The position numbers and the translations under genes are program-made. From an uncultured Clostridia bacterium (GTDB lineage: Bacteria > Bacillota > Clostridia > TANB77 > CAG-508): a stretch of 32,627 nt of DNA. Within the stretch, counting starts at the first letter, position 1, and the number at the start of each line of letters is the position of its first letter. This document shows positions 8,220-17,548 of this stretch, piece after piece. The stretch covers positions 1-32,627 of the forward strand of contig CANRHQ010000015.1 in the NCBI GenBank assembly GCA_947630445.1. The letters are read 5' to 3'. The notes under the pieces are model-generated. The model worked only from the letters and a program-made list of their open reading frames with translations, was not told the DNA's origin and ran no database searches.

Positions 8220-8778
8220 ATTTTACCTCCATTTTATTTTTTAAAACTGATGATTTTCTCTTTGATATTACACTATATATATAATGCATCAAATATATTG
8301 TAAATATACCATCTAATTTAATTTTTAATAAATTTTTATTAGAATAAACAGGTATAATTTGATATTTTGGTTTTCTTATTATAATTCCTAAAACACTTGA
8401 AATTATTCCTACTAATATAGCTGTTACTGCAGCATCTTGAGTTCCAATTTTTGTATCTAAGTTTATTTCTACTATATCTATTTTTATATTTTGTAATAAT
8501 TCTTTATAGTTTATTTTAAAATCTTTATCTTTTAAAAATTTAATATCAATATCTTTATTTTGAAATTTTATTTTTTTGAAATCTAAATTTTTTATATCTT
8601 TCTTAAATAATTTTATTTTTTGAAAAATTAAAAGATATACATATATTTTACTATCTTCATTTATTTTGGGACTTGATTCTGTATCTATTTGTAAATTTTC
8701 TATTTCTATACCTATTTTACTTGTATGTATCATTAATCCTAATATTAATATTGCAACAAATATAAAAAGAAAAAACAA
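8212..8778 (-). CDS. DUF2953 (YtfI-like) membrane protein
   Basis: A 188-residue protein with an N-terminal membrane helix (about 1-17) and a hydrophobic segment near 117-135 (TAILVGIISSVLGIIIRKP). The C-terminal 'KIKLDGIFTIYLMHYIYSV' stretch is typical of DUF2953. The start is TTG (8776-8778), preceded by GAGGG at good spacing. The family accompanies gerW in spore formers, which supports the assignment. Molecular role unknown. Confidence 0.82.
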   Translation of the reverse strand: MFFLFIFVAILILGLMIHTSKIGIEIENLQIDTESSPKINEDSKIYVYLLIFQKIKLFKKDIKNLDFKKIKFQNKDIDIKFLKDKDFKINYKELLQNIKIDIVEINLDTKIGTQDAAVTAILVGIISSVLGIIIRKPKYQIIPVYSNKNLLKIKLDGIFTIYLMHYIYSVISKRKSSVLKNKMEVKYE

Positions 8779-8829
8779 TATTATCGCCCTCTCTTTGCTA
8801 TAATATTATTTTTTCCAAATATTTTATTT

Positions 8830-9585
8830 TTAAACTTCTTTTTTATTTTTTTCTACTTCTATATCGCCAAAAATTTCATCTTGTTCAGTTATTACCTTAC
8901 TTCTTCTTGACATTTCTAGCAATCCAGTAAATGCTGTTACTATTTCTCTTCTATTATGTTTCCTTATATTAAATAGTTTATTAAATGTAAATTTTTTATA
9001 TTTTATTAATGCTTTATACATTTCTTTTACTTTATCTCCAACAGAATATGTTTCTGTTATTGCAATTTTTTCTATATTAGAAGCATTTTCATTAATTTTG
9101 TCAGTATTTTTTTGTATTAAGTTTTTGTATATTTCTGGTATTGTATTAGTATTATATTCTATTTCAATTGATTGTTTTGGCAATTCTATATCTTCTTGTG
9201 CTTTATAAAATCTCTTTGAATACTGAATAAAATTTTCTCTTAATTTTTTAGTAATTTCTTTGTATTTTTTATATTCTATAATTCTTCTTATAAGTTCTTC
9301 TTCTGTTATTTCTTCTTCATTATCTTGTTCTTTTGGTAAAAGATGTTTTGATTTTAAATATAATAATGTAGATGACATTACTAAAAATTCACTTGTTACT
9401 TCTAAATTCATTTTTTCCATTTGATTAATATATTCTATATATTGATCTGTTATTTCACTTAAATTTATGTCATAAATATCCATTTTATTTTTATCAATTA
9501 AATGGCATAATAAATCTAATGGTCCTTCAAAATTATTTAATTTTATTGAATATTTATTTGTTTCTAATGTTAACACATTTTGCAT
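8830..9585 (-). CDS. scpA: Segregation and condensation protein A (kleisin of Smc-ScpAB)
   Basis: The 251-residue kleisin that bridges the Smc dimer and binds ScpB in chromosome condensation and segregation. The N-terminal signature is KLNNFEGPLDLLCHLIDKNKMDIYDI, whose helix contacts the Smc neck. A charged middle follows, and the C-terminal winged helix ends VTAFTGLLEMSRRSKV. Its ribosome site lies inside the last codons of recX and the two genes are separated by a single base, so they are coupled. scpB, the usual partner, is not in the window. Confidence 0.95.
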   Translation of the reverse strand: MQNVLTLETNKYSIKLNNFEGPLDLLCHLIDKNKMDIYDINLSEITDQYIEYINQMEKMNLEVTSEFLVMSSTLLYLKSKHLLPKEQDNEEEITEEELIRRIIEYKKYKEITKKLRENFIQYSKRFYKAQEDIELPKQSIEIEYNTNTIPEIYKNLIQKNTDKINENASNIEKIAITETYSVGDKVKEMYKALIKYKKFTFNKLFNIRKHNRREIVTAFTGLLEMSRRSKVITEQDEIFGDIEVEKNKKEV

Positions 9586-9586
9586 G

Positions 9587-10009
9587 TTATCCTCCGATTT
9601 TATATCCTTTTCTATATAAATATTGTTCTATTTCTTCTTCTGACATTGTTGAAGATTTTTTTTGTTTTATTTTTTCAATACATTTTTTTTCATATTCTGC
9701 AAGTTCTTCGTAATTTTTTTCTATATATTTATCAATTAATTTATTGTCTATACCTTTTAAATATAATTTATATTTTATTTCTTTTATTGACATAGTTTTT
9801 AAATTTTTATATTCATTTATTTGTTTTTCTAAAAATTCATTATCATCTAAATATTTTGCATCTTTTAAATATTCGATAATATCTTCTAACATTTCGTCTG
9901 GTATTTGATTTTTAAATTTGTTTCTTACTTCTTGTTCTGTTCTTTTTTTATACATTATATATTTAAAAACTTTCGTTTTTTCTTTGTCAAATTCTTCTAC
10001 ACTATACAT
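9587..10009 (-). CDS. recX: RecX-family regulator of RecA, short form
   Basis: A 140-residue protein built of repeated three-helix units: YIMYKKRTEQEVRNKF, then DIIEYLKDAKYLDDNEF, then SIKEIKYKLYLKGIDNKLIDKYI. The last unit ends EEEIEQYLYRKGY. Members of the family bind RecA filaments and regulate recombination. It is shorter than many clostridial RecX proteins and lacks an extended N-terminus. First gene of the recX-scpA-DUF2953-gerW run; RBS AGAGG. Confidence 0.88.
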   Translation of the reverse strand: MYSVEEFDKEKTKVFKYIMYKKRTEQEVRNKFKNQIPDEMLEDIIEYLKDAKYLDDNEFLEKQINEYKNLKTMSIKEIKYKLYLKGIDNKLIDKYIEKNYEELAEYEKKCIEKIKQKKSSTMSEEEIEQYLYRKGYKIGG

Positions 10010-10148
10010 TTTTACCTCTTTTCATCATTATTTTATATGATTTTTTATTTTTTTGCAATATTTTTCAAGTATATTTTGTCTCAAAGAATTTATAATATTA
10101 ATAAGTTTTATTTTGTTTAAAACTAAATTTTTTTAGGAGGATTTTATT

Positions 10149-10616
10149 ATGAGCAAAAAATTACTTTTTGTAGTTGGTTTAATAATTGCACTTACATTTA
10201 CATTTTCTGTAACTCTTTCTTTTGCAGCTAATGAAGGTAATGGAGCAGCTAATATGGTAAATGATGCTGCAAATGGTGTTCGTGATGTTGTAGGTGGTGC
10301 TGAAAATGCTATTGAAGGTGCTGTTAATGATGTAACTGATAATAGCCAAAATGCTACTAATAATTTTGAAAACAGTATGAACAATGATAATAATGGTCTT
10401 GTTGAAAGTACAACTGGAAATACTGGTTATACTGCAAATAGAACTGCAACAACAACTAGAGCTACAACTGGAACAGAAAATGGTACATTTTTAGGAATGA
10501 ATTCTACTGCTTGGACTTGGCTTATATTAGCAATTGCAGCAGTTGCAATTATTGCTTTAGTTTGGTATTATTCTAATCAAATTAGTAATAATAGAAGATA
10601 TGATGATAATGACTAA
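10149..10616 (+). CDS. Secreted, C-terminally anchored low-complexity protein
   Basis: A 155-residue protein with a signal peptide (about 1-27), an Asn/Ala/Gly/Thr-rich low-complexity region with repeated 'AAN-V--VV-GA-NAIEGAVNDV' heptad-like spacing (about 28-75), and a Thr/Asn-rich stretch. A membrane helix (about 120-142) and a short cytoplasmic tail follow. RBS AGGAGG. I recognise no family beyond this architecture. It resembles small lipoprotein-like or stalk proteins of Clostridia with unknown roles. The protein at 11977-12249 has the same plan in miniature. Confidence 0.75.
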   Translation: MSKKLLFVVGLIIALTFTFSVTLSFAANEGNGAANMVNDAANGVRDVVGGAENAIEGAVNDVTDNSQNATNNFENSMNNDNNGLVESTTGNTGYTANRTATTTRATTGTENGTFLGMNSTAWTWLILAIAAVAIIALVWYYSNQISNNRRYDDND

Positions 10617-10621
10617 TTATT

Positions 10622-10648
10622 AGCTCTCTTATATGGAGAGCTTTTTTT
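10622..10648 (+). terminator. Terminator after the secreted protein gene
   Basis: AGCTCTC (10622-10628) pairs with GAGAGCT (10636-10642), followed by six further T. Confidence 0.9.
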
Positions 10649-10659
10649 ATGAACTTATT

Positions 10660-10688
10660 TTGTTTTTTCTATTTACTTATGTTATAAT
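10660..10688 (+). promoter_or_regulatory. smpB promoter
   Basis: TTGTTT (10660-10665), 17-base spacer, TATAAT (10683-10688), with the smpB ribosome site AGGAGG shortly after. Confidence 0.75.
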
Positions 10689-10709
10689 ACTTTTAGGAGG
10701 TTAATAATT

Positions 10710-11177
10710 ATGAATTCAACCATAAAATTAATTGCAAAAAATCCGGTAGCTTACCATAATTTTAATATTGAAAGTAAACTCGAAGCTGGAATCGTATTAA
10801 CTGGTACAGAAATAAAATCAATTAGAGCAGGAAAAGTTAATTTAAAAGATAGTTATGCTGGATTTAAAAATGGTGAATGTTACATATATTCTATGCATAT
10901 TATTCCTTATGAGCATGGAAATATTTTTAATAAAGATCCTTTGCGTGATAGAAAATTACTTTTAAATAAAAAAGAATTAAATAAGCTGTTTGGAAAAGTT
11001 AAACAAGATGGTTATAGTTTAGTTCCTATTAGTTTATATTTTAAAGGCAGTTTGGTTAAGTTAGAACTTGGACTTGGTAAAGGTAAAAAGTTATATGATA
11101 AACGAGAAACTCTTGCTAAAAAAGATGCTGATATGAAAATAAGAAAAGCTATTAGAGAAAAGGAAAAAGCATATTGA
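10710..11177 (+). CDS. smpB: SsrA-binding protein
   Basis: Binds tmRNA and delivers it to stalled ribosomes for trans-translation. 155 residues, normal length. Family marks in order: [49 protein letters not shown] and [15 protein letters not shown], then a basic C-terminal tail (residues ~125-155: [20 protein letters not shown]) that becomes helical in the decoding centre. The tmRNA gene itself was not found in the window. Monocistronic with its own promoter and terminator. Confidence 0.98.
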   Translation: MNSTIKLIAKNPVAYHNFNIESKLEAGIVLTGTEIKSIRAGKVNLKDSYAGFKNGECYIYSMHIIPYEHGNIFNKDPLRDRKLLLNKKELNKLFGKVKQDGYSLVPISLYFKGSLVKLELGLGKGKKLYDKRETLAKKDADMKIRKAIREKEKAY

Positions 11178-11194
11178 TAAAATATGCTTTTATT
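11165..11194. terminator. Bidirectional terminator overlapping the smpB stop
   Basis: AAAAGCATAT (11165-11174) pairs with ATATGCTTTT (11182-11191). The smpB stop codon lies in the loop and the convergent gene's stop lies in the right arm, so one hairpin ends both transcripts. Confidence 0.8.
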
Positions 11195-11828
11195 TTACAT
11201 ACTTTTTATTAGAAAATATTTTATCCATTCTTTCATCAGGATATGTTTTGTCTAAAAATACATCTATGCTATTGCGTGCTGGTATATTTTTTTGTCGATC
11301 TTCTTGTCTATTTGCTGCCATTATTGAAACTATTACATTAAAAGTCATAAAAATAGCAAATATAATAATCAAATTTTGAACTATATTATTTTCTAAATAT
11401 ATATCAATTTTTTCAATATATGGTAATACTAATTTTAAATATAGTATACCTGCAATTCCCCAATATGTACAATGCAATAAACTTGTTCTACCATTTAAGT
11501 TAAATGGCAAATATGAATAATCCCAAGATATAGTTCCAAACCATGCTTCTTGTACATATGAACATATATACTCTGTTATTCCTCCTAATACCATACATAC
11601 CAAAAAGACTTCTGGTATTTTTCGTATTTTTACTTTTTCAAAAAATATATAATATATGATTGTTCCAATTCCATATACAGGTATAAATGGACCATATATT
11701 ACACCTTTTCTCCATTCAAAATGACCTTTTTGAAATAATACTACTATTGTTTCAAATAAAAATCCTAAGACACTACCTATAATAAACAATATAAATATTT
11801 TTTCCAATATTTTTAATGTTTTTTTCAT
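11190..11828 (-). CDS. CmpB-like putative ABC-transporter permease family membrane protein
   Basis: A 212-residue protein with about five membrane helices. The family signature is visible: GFLFETIVVLFQKGHFEWRKG, GPFIPVYGIGTIIYY, then GGITEYICSYVQEAWFGT, WDYSYLPFNLNGRTSLLHC and WGIAGILYLK. Proteins of this type are annotated as putative ABC transporter permeases, but no ATPase gene is adjacent and transport has not been shown. The C-terminal 40 residues are soluble and charged. RBS GGAGG. Confidence 0.82.
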   Translation of the reverse strand: MKKTLKILEKIFILFIIGSVLGFLFETIVVLFQKGHFEWRKGVIYGPFIPVYGIGTIIYYIFFEKVKIRKIPEVFLVCMVLGGITEYICSYVQEAWFGTISWDYSYLPFNLNGRTSLLHCTYWGIAGILYLKLVLPYIEKIDIYLENNIVQNLIIIFAIFMTFNVIVSIMAANRQEDRQKNIPARNSIDVFLDKTYPDERMDKIFSNKKYVK

Positions 11829-11905
11829 ATTATCCTCCGTTTTTGTTATATTATATCATAAATTTTTTATTGTACTTAACTTATTAATAAAATATTTAAA
11901 TTTGA

Positions 11906-11934
11906 TTGACATTTTTTTTTTACTTTGATATTAT
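11906..11934 (+). promoter_or_regulatory. Promoter of the small anchored protein gene
   Basis: TTGACA (11906-11911), 17-base spacer, TATTAT (11929-11934); RBS AGGAGG follows. Confidence 0.85.
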
Positions 11935-11976
11935 TAATAATAATTAAAAGATTTATTTTCTTAGGAGGTCATACAA

Positions 11977-12249
11977 ATGTCAAAATTAGTTAAATTGATT
12001 TTTATAGTAACAATAGCAATATTATTAGTATCTAATTGTTCTAATATTTTTGCAGTTACAAGCCAAAATACAAACACCAATACAGATACTTCAACAACAC
12101 CTACACCTACTAGTTCTTCACTTTCTTCTACAGTTACAACTTCAAATTTTGATTTAGAATTAACAAATATATTAAATATCTGTTTAATTGTTGTTGGTGT
12201 TTTACTTATTTTATTAGGTATTGCAATTATAATTAGATTAAGAAAATAA
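11977..12249 (+). CDS. Small secreted, C-terminally anchored Thr/Ser/Pro-rich protein
   Basis: A 90-residue protein with a signal peptide (about 1-26), a Thr/Ser/Asn/Pro-rich linker (27-55), then a 20-residue membrane helix ending in a basic tail (RLRK). It has a strong promoter, strong RBS and terminator, so it is probably well expressed. No family recognised. Same overall plan as the gene at 10149-10616. Confidence 0.75.
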   Translation: MSKLVKLIFIVTIAILLVSNCSNIFAVTSQNTNTNTDTSTTPTPTSSSLSSTVTTSNFDLELTNILNICLIVVGVLLILLGIAIIIRLRK

Positions 12250-12280
12250 AACAAAAAATATTCACATTTGTTAATTAACG

Positions 12281-12308
12281 AAAAAACAGTCCATAAGACT
12301 GTTTTTTT
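12281..12308. terminator. Bidirectional terminator
   Basis: AAAAACAGTC pairs with GACTGTTTTT around the loop CATAA, with A and T runs on the outside. It lies between the small anchored protein gene and convergent sleB. Confidence 0.9.
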
Positions 12309-12321
12309 ATTCAAGAAATTA

Positions 12322-12999
12322 TTATTTACAAAATCTATGTTTTCCTATTGTTACTGTCATAGGTCTAGACCATATCCATTTATTAGTTGCAGTACTTGGA
12401 TTAAAATAATAAATTGCTCCATATGATGGATCCCATCCATTCATTGCATCTTGTGCAGCCTTTCGTGCTGTACTATCTGGATTCATATTAATTTGTCCAT
12501 CAGACACAGCATCAAATGCTCCACTTTGATATATTACACTAGATACTGAATTAGGAAATTTGCTACTTTTTACTCTATTTAAAACAACTGCCCCTACTGC
12601 AACCTGTCCTGTATATGTTTCTCCTCTTGCCTCACCATATATTAATCTAGCCAATAAATTAACATTTGAAGAATTATTTGAAGAACTTCCACTTGATGAT
12701 GAATTTGAAGTTATTCCCATTGCATTCAAAGTTTTTGTTCCAGCAATTCCATCAACAGTTAACCCATTTTTTTGTTGAAATTTTTTTACTGCTGTTACTG
12801 TTTGACTTCCATATATTCCATCAACACTTCCATTATAATATCCCCATCTTTTTAACTTTTCTTGTATAGTTGAAACTTCGCTTCCTCTTGAACCATATTT
12901 AGATAGAGCCTCTACCTCTGTATATTGAACTGATACAGACACCACTAATAAAATTACTAAAAATAATATTATCATAGCTCCTAATATTTTCTTCTTCAT
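12322..12999 (-). CDS. sleB: Spore cortex-lytic enzyme (SleB type)
   Basis: A lytic transglycosylase that degrades muramic-lactam cortex peptidoglycan during germination. The 225-residue protein has an N-terminal signal or anchor helix (about 5-25). A peptidoglycan-binding repeat covers about 35-95 (GSRGSEVSTIQEKLKRWGYY...VDGIYG). A Ser/Asn linker follows, then the cell-wall hydrolase domain (about 112-225) starting LLARLIYGEARGE with expected catalytic Glu123 and ending TIGKHRFCK. ypeB, the usual partner, is not adjacent. With gerW it indicates a genome with endospore ancestry. Confidence 0.94.
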   Translation of the reverse strand: MKKKILGAMIILFLVILLVVSVSVQYTEVEALSKYGSRGSEVSTIQEKLKRWGYYNGSVDGIYGSQTVTAVKKFQQKNGLTVDGIAGTKTLNAMGITSNSSSSGSSSNNSSNVNLLARLIYGEARGETYTGQVAVGAVVLNRVKSSKFPNSVSSVIYQSGAFDAVSDGQINMNPDSTARKAAQDAMNGWDPSYGAIYYFNPSTATNKWIWSRPMTVTIGKHRFCK

Positions 13000-13050
13000 T
13001 TTATCACCCTTTGCATAAAATTTATATTATTTTACACAAATTTGGTTTTT

Positions 13051-13488
13051 TTATACATTATTAATCGCATTTCTAGCCATTTCATCACACCTATTGTTAA
13101 ATTCATTATCAGCATGACCTTTAACTTTTACAAACTCTACTTTATGCTTTTTAGTTAATGAATATAATTCTTCCCACAATTCTTTATTTTTTACAGGTTC
13201 TCCACTGGCTGTTTTCCATCCCTTTTTTAGCCAATTATATATCCATCCTTGTAAAAATGCATTCACAACATATGCACTATCACTATAAATCTGAACTTCA
13301 CTTTCTACTTTTAAACATTTTAATGCTTCTATTACAGCTGTAATTTCCATAACATTATTTGTTGTTTCTTTCATACCACCAGAAATTTCTTTTTTTGCAT
13401 CTTTATACATCAAAATTGCTCCCCAACCACCAGGTCCAGGATTTCCAGAACAAGCTCCATCTGTATATATTATAACCTTACTATCCAT
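13051..13488 (-). CDS. rnhA: Ribonuclease HI
   Basis: Cuts the RNA strand of RNA-DNA hybrids. 145 residues. The four acidic catalytic residues are visible as Asp10 ([15 protein letters not shown]), Glu48 (VMEITA), Asp70 (YSDSAY) and Asp135 (RCDEMA), with His125 in [10 protein letters not shown]. The start at 13488 is set by GGAGGG just upstream. An in-frame TTG at 13590 would add 34 residues but lies inside the promoter, so it is rejected. Confidence 0.97.
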   Translation of the reverse strand: MDSKVIIYTDGACSGNPGPGGWGAILMYKDAKKEISGGMKETTNNVMEITAVIEALKCLKVESEVQIYSDSAYVVNAFLQGWIYNWLKKGWKTASGEPVKNKELWEELYSLTKKHKVEFVKVKGHADNEFNNRCDEMARNAINNV

Positions 13489-13561
13489 TTTCCCTCCAAA
13501 TATTAAATTATTTTTACTTTTTTTATTGTATCTATTTGTTTTTTTCATATTTTGTGATAAG

Positions 13562-13590
13562 ATTATATCAATAAATTTGGAAAATATCAA
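13562..13590 (-). promoter_or_regulatory. rnhA promoter
   Basis: On the minus strand TTGATA (13585-13590), 17-base spacer, TATAAT (13562-13567). It lies in the short divergent gap with tmcAL. Confidence 0.8.
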
Positions 13591-13617
13591 TGTTTTTAAT
13601 TTTAGGGGAGGATTTTC

Positions 13618-14856
13618 ATGAGTAATGTATTAGGAATTATTTCTGAGTATAATCCATTTCATAACGGTCATCTGTACCATTTAAACGAATCTAAAAAAAG
13701 AACTCAATCGGATTATACAATAGCAATAATGACGGGAAACTTTACACAAAGAGGAGATGTATCTATTGTTGATAAATGGTCAAAAACTAAAATGGCTATT
13801 GAAAATGGAATTGACCTAGTTATTGAACTACCAACTGTTTATGCTATATCAAGCGCAGAAAATTTTGCAGAAGGAAATATTAAAATATTAGATTCATTAC
13901 AAATTGTAGATTATATTTCTTTTGGTAGTGAATGTAATGATATATCTGTCTTAGATGATATTGCAAATGTATTATGTGAAGAACCTGAAGAATATAGGAC
14001 TATTTTATCTCATGAACTTTCAAAAGGTGTTTCTTTTCCAAAAGCAAGAGAAAAAGCATTAATGATGTATTTAAATAATGTACGAAGATTTGCTAATGTT
14101 CTTTCTGAACCAAATAATATTTTAGGCATAGAATACCTAAAAGCATTGAAAAGGCAAAAAAGTACTATACAACCTTTAACAATAAAAAGACAAGGTGCTG
14201 GGCATAATGACCATACAATTTCTAGTAGCTCAAAATTCGCTAGTGCTTCTGCTATTAGAAATTTATGTTTATCAAATAAATCATCTTTAATACAAAATGT
14301 TATGCCTAATTCTTCTTATAAAATTTTAAATGAAAATATAAGAAAAGGAAATATTGTTACTAATATTTCCGCATATGATAAAGAAATTATTTATACTTTA
14401 CGAAAAATGTCCACAGATGAAATTGCTAATTTACCTGATGTAACAGAAGGTCTTGAATTTGCATTAAAATCTGCTGCTAATGAATGTAATACAGTTATAG
14501 AATTACTTTCACTAGTTGATTCTAAAAGATATACTAAAACAAGAATTCAACGCATTTTATTATATGCTATTCTTGGTATTACAAAAAAAGATATTCAAAT
14601 ATCAAAAAACATAAAACCATATATTCGTATTTTAGGTTTTAATGAAAAAGGTAGTGGACTTCTTAGTGAAATTTCTAGTAGAAATCCAAAACTTGAACTT
14701 GTATCTTCAGTAAAAAAATTCATGGACAAAGGTCCTAATAAAAATTTAAAACTTATGATGGAAAAAGATATTTGGGCATCTAATGTATATACTCTTGGAT
14801 TTGAATATGAATCAAAAGCAAATTTAGATTATACCGAAAAATTAATTACATATTAA
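13618..14856 (+). CDS. tmcAL: tRNA(Met) cytidine acetate ligase
   Basis: Uses ATP and acetate to make N4-acetylcytidine at the wobble base of elongator tRNA-Met. 412 residues, normal length (YlbM family). The N-terminal nucleotidyltransferase fold shows [16 protein letters not shown] with the HxGH motif at 15-18, [10 protein letters not shown], and a [20 protein letters not shown] segment. The C-terminal helical part binds tRNA. RBS GGGGAGG. Divergent from rnhA. Confidence 0.95.
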   Translation: MSNVLGIISEYNPFHNGHLYHLNESKKRTQSDYTIAIMTGNFTQRGDVSIVDKWSKTKMAIENGIDLVIELPTVYAISSAENFAEGNIKILDSLQIVDYISFGSECNDISVLDDIANVLCEEPEEYRTILSHELSKGVSFPKAREKALMMYLNNVRRFANVLSEPNNILGIEYLKALKRQKSTIQPLTIKRQGAGHNDHTISSSSKFASASAIRNLCLSNKSSLIQNVMPNSSYKILNENIRKGNIVTNISAYDKEIIYTLRKMSTDEIANLPDVTEGLEFALKSAANECNTVIELLSLVDSKRYTKTRIQRILLYAILGITKKDIQISKNIKPYIRILGFNEKGSGLLSEISSRNPKLELVSSVKKFMDKGPNKNLKLMMEKDIWASNVYTLGFEYESKANLDYTEKLITY

Positions 14857-14893
14857 AAAAGGGTTCTCTTAATTGTTAGAACCCCATTTTTTA
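14855..14893. terminator. Bidirectional terminator between tmcAL and glgP
   Basis: GGGTTCT (14861-14867) pairs with AGAACCC (14878-14884), with an A-run on the left and T-run on the right. Confidence 0.85.
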
Positions 14894-17461
14894 TTATTTT
14901 TCTAGCCATTTTACTAAATCAAGATTTTCACTATCTAATATCATTTCATGTTCTGGCATAACTCTAAATGTATATCCGTAATTTCCTCCTGAATCTAAAT
15001 CAATTTTTGCTACATAACTATATTTTTTGTTTTCTTCATCTTTTCCTTCTAATTTCATTGGAATTACTTTTACATTTTGTACTGTACCATTTTCTAAAAA
15101 TTTTCCATAATAAGCCTCTACTCTTATATGTTTTTCATCTATATTAGGAAGTGTAACTACACATTTTACCTCTATTTGAGCACCTGCATCAACAGTTATA
15201 TTATCTACATTTTCTAATACTTGTTCAATCTGTATATCTTTCCAATTTGAATAAGTATTTTGTTTCCAACTATTATATTCTGTAACTTTTTCTAAATCAT
15301 TATAATAGGTTTTTGTTAAATTACATAATGGTATATATAATTTATTAGTATAATCTACAAGCATTCTTGCTGTACTATATTTTCCTCCTGTAGATATAAT
15401 AGAATTTTTCATAAGTTCCATCCATGTTTTTGATATTCCATTTCTATCTTTATCATAATACATTGGTATTATTTTATTTTCTAAAGTATAATACATACTT
15501 TCACTATCTTCTTTATCTTGTTCTTCATATGATGGATATTCTGCATTTGTACCTATTGTCCAACCATTTTTTTGGTTATATCCTTCTGCCCACCAACCAT
15601 CTAGTACACTAAAGTTTATTACTCCATTTACAGAAGCCTTTTGTCCACTCGTTCCAGATGCTTCCATTGGTCTTCTTGGATTATTTAACCATACATCTAC
15701 ACCACTTACCAAATATCTTGATATTTCTATGTTATAATTTTCTAACATAAATATCTTACCTTTAAATTGTGGTTTCATAGATATTTCATGTATATATTTT
15801 ATTAAATCTGCTCCTTCTTTGTCTGCTGGATGTGCTTTTCCTGCAAATATTATTTGAACAGGTCTGTTACTATCATTTAAAATTTGTGTAATTCTTTCTA
15901 GATCTTTAAATATTAATGTTGCTCTTTTATATGTAGCAAATCTTCTAGCAAAACCTATTGTTAGAGCTTCTGGATTTAGTTTTGAAGTAATTTCATTAAT
16001 TTCCTCATAACTAACTCCTTCTCTCCTAAGTCTTCTTGTTACATTTTCTTTTACAAGTGCTAATAATTTTATTTTTCTATCAACATGAACTGCCCATAAT
16101 TTTTCATCTGGTATGCATTTAATTTTTTCCCATACATAATCTTCATGTATATTATCTTGCCAGTATGGAATTAAGTATTTATTATACAATTCTTTTAATT
16201 TTGGTGCTAACCATGAACATGTGTGTATTCCGTTTGTTACATAAGTTATAGGTGATTCACTTGGTGCAATATGTGGCCATACTTCTGCAAATAGTTCTCT
16301 TGATACATCTCCATGTAATTTACTTACACCATTTTTCTTACCTGCAATTTTTAATGCAAATATTCCCATATTAAATCCAGCTTCTAAACCTTCACTTGGT
16401 TTCATACCTAATTGCAAGAATTGCTCTCTTGTTAGACCTAATCTTGGCCAGAAATCTTTAAAATATTTTTCAACTAAACTTATTGGAAATATGTCATTCC
16501 CTGCTGGAACTGGTGTATGTGTTGTAAAAATTGTTTTTGATGAAGCTATATCTCTTGCAACATCAAATGATACTTGTTGTTCTTTTATTGTATTTTTTAT
16601 TATTTCTAAATTTAAAAATGCTGAATGCCCCTCATTCATATGATATACAGTTGGCTTTAATCCTAATGTTTTTAATAGATTTACTCCTCCCATACCAAGT
16701 ATTATCTCTTGTCTTATTCTCATTTCTTGATCTCCACCATATAATCTGGCAGTTGTATCTCTATCTTCTTCATTATTTACATCTACGTCTGAATCCATTA
16801 AGTATAACTTAACTCTACCAACATTTACTTCCCATACTTTTAAATAAATTCTTCTTTTTGGGAATTTTAGATATATTATTAAATCATTTCCATCTACATC
16901 TTTTACTGGATTTATTGGTAAATCATATAAGTTTATATCTCTATATTCTGGTTGTTGCATTCCATATCTATCTATTCTTTGATTAAAATATCCGTTTTTA
17001 TATAATAATCCTACTGCTACTAGTGGAATTCCTAAATCACTTGCTGATTTTAAATGATCTCCTGATAAAATGCCAAGTCCTCCTGAATATATTGCTATTG
17101 TTTGGTCAAGTCCATATTCTGCTGAAAAATATGCAATTAAATCATTTTTATTTTCTGGATATTTTTGTGAAAACCATGTATTTTTACTATTCATATATCC
17201 ATCAAAATTTTCTACTATTTTGTCATATTCTCTTACAAATTGTAAATCTCTTGACGCATCTTCTAATTTAACTTGGTCTACTGATTTCAAAAACTTAACT
17301 GGGTTTTTATCACATCTTTCCCATAAATCAATATCTATTTTTTTGAATAACCTTAAAAATTCTGTATTCCATGACCACCATAAATTATTAGCTATTTCTG
17401 TAATTCTTCCTATCCTTTTTGGTAGTTGTGGATTTACTGTTACTCTATTAAATATATACAT
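14894..17461 (-). CDS. glgP: Alpha-glucan (glycogen/maltodextrin) phosphorylase
   Basis: Releases glucose-1-phosphate from alpha-1,4-glucans using pyridoxal phosphate (family GT35). At 855 residues it belongs to the long bacterial/archaeal type with an N-terminal DUF3417 domain (about 10-100, LWWSWNTEFLRLF). The catalytic core includes YFSAEYGLDQTIAIYSGGLGILSGDHLKSASD, HMNEGHSAFLNLE and TTHTPVPAGND. The PLP lysine is expected at Lys608 in EASGTSGQKASVNG. It has its own promoter upstream and works with the debranching enzyme at 18585-20615 in glycogen breakdown, although holA lies between them. Confidence 0.95.
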   Translation of the reverse strand: MYIFNRVTVNPQLPKRIGRITEIANNLWWSWNTEFLRLFKKIDIDLWERCDKNPVKFLKSVDQVKLEDASRDLQFVREYDKIVENFDGYMNSKNTWFSQKYPENKNDLIAYFSAEYGLDQTIAIYSGGLGILSGDHLKSASDLGIPLVAVGLLYKNGYFNQRIDRYGMQQPEYRDINLYDLPINPVKDVDGNDLIIYLKFPKRRIYLKVWEVNVGRVKLYLMDSDVDVNNEEDRDTTARLYGGDQEMRIRQEIILGMGGVNLLKTLGLKPTVYHMNEGHSAFLNLEIIKNTIKEQQVSFDVARDIASSKTIFTTHTPVPAGNDIFPISLVEKYFKDFWPRLGLTREQFLQLGMKPSEGLEAGFNMGIFALKIAGKKNGVSKLHGDVSRELFAEVWPHIAPSESPITYVTNGIHTCSWLAPKLKELYNKYLIPYWQDNIHEDYVWEKIKCIPDEKLWAVHVDRKIKLLALVKENVTRRLRREGVSYEEINEITSKLNPEALTIGFARRFATYKRATLIFKDLERITQILNDSNRPVQIIFAGKAHPADKEGADLIKYIHEISMKPQFKGKIFMLENYNIEISRYLVSGVDVWLNNPRRPMEASGTSGQKASVNGVINFSVLDGWWAEGYNQKNGWTIGTNAEYPSYEEQDKEDSESMYYTLENKIIPMYYDKDRNGISKTWMELMKNSIISTGGKYSTARMLVDYTNKLYIPLCNLTKTYYNDLEKVTEYNSWKQNTYSNWKDIQIEQVLENVDNITVDAGAQIEVKCVVTLPNIDEKHIRVEAYYGKFLENGTVQNVKVIPMKLEGKDEENKKYSYVAKIDLDSGGNYGYTFRVMPEHEMILDSENLDLVKWLEK

Positions 17462-17511
17462 ATTTTTTCCTCCTAAGTTTCTTACATATTTTTTCTATTG
17501 TATACTATAAT

Positions 17512-17540
17512 ATTATCTATCAATTTCATTTTTTTGTCAA
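17512..17540 (-). promoter_or_regulatory. glgP promoter
   Basis: On the minus strand TTGACA (17535-17540), 17-base spacer, GATAAT (17512-17517). RBS AGGAGG follows before the start at 17461. Confidence 0.85.
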
Positions 17541-17548
17541 TGATAATT

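Noticed and set aside
11165..11300. tmRNA gene next to smpB
   Set aside because: The bases after smpB are the coding strand of a convergent membrane protein; no tRNA-like ends are seen.
13489..13590. N-terminal extension of RNase HI from an in-frame TTG
   Set aside because: The region contains the rnhA promoter (13562-13590), and the ATG at 13488 has GGAGGG and matches the family start.
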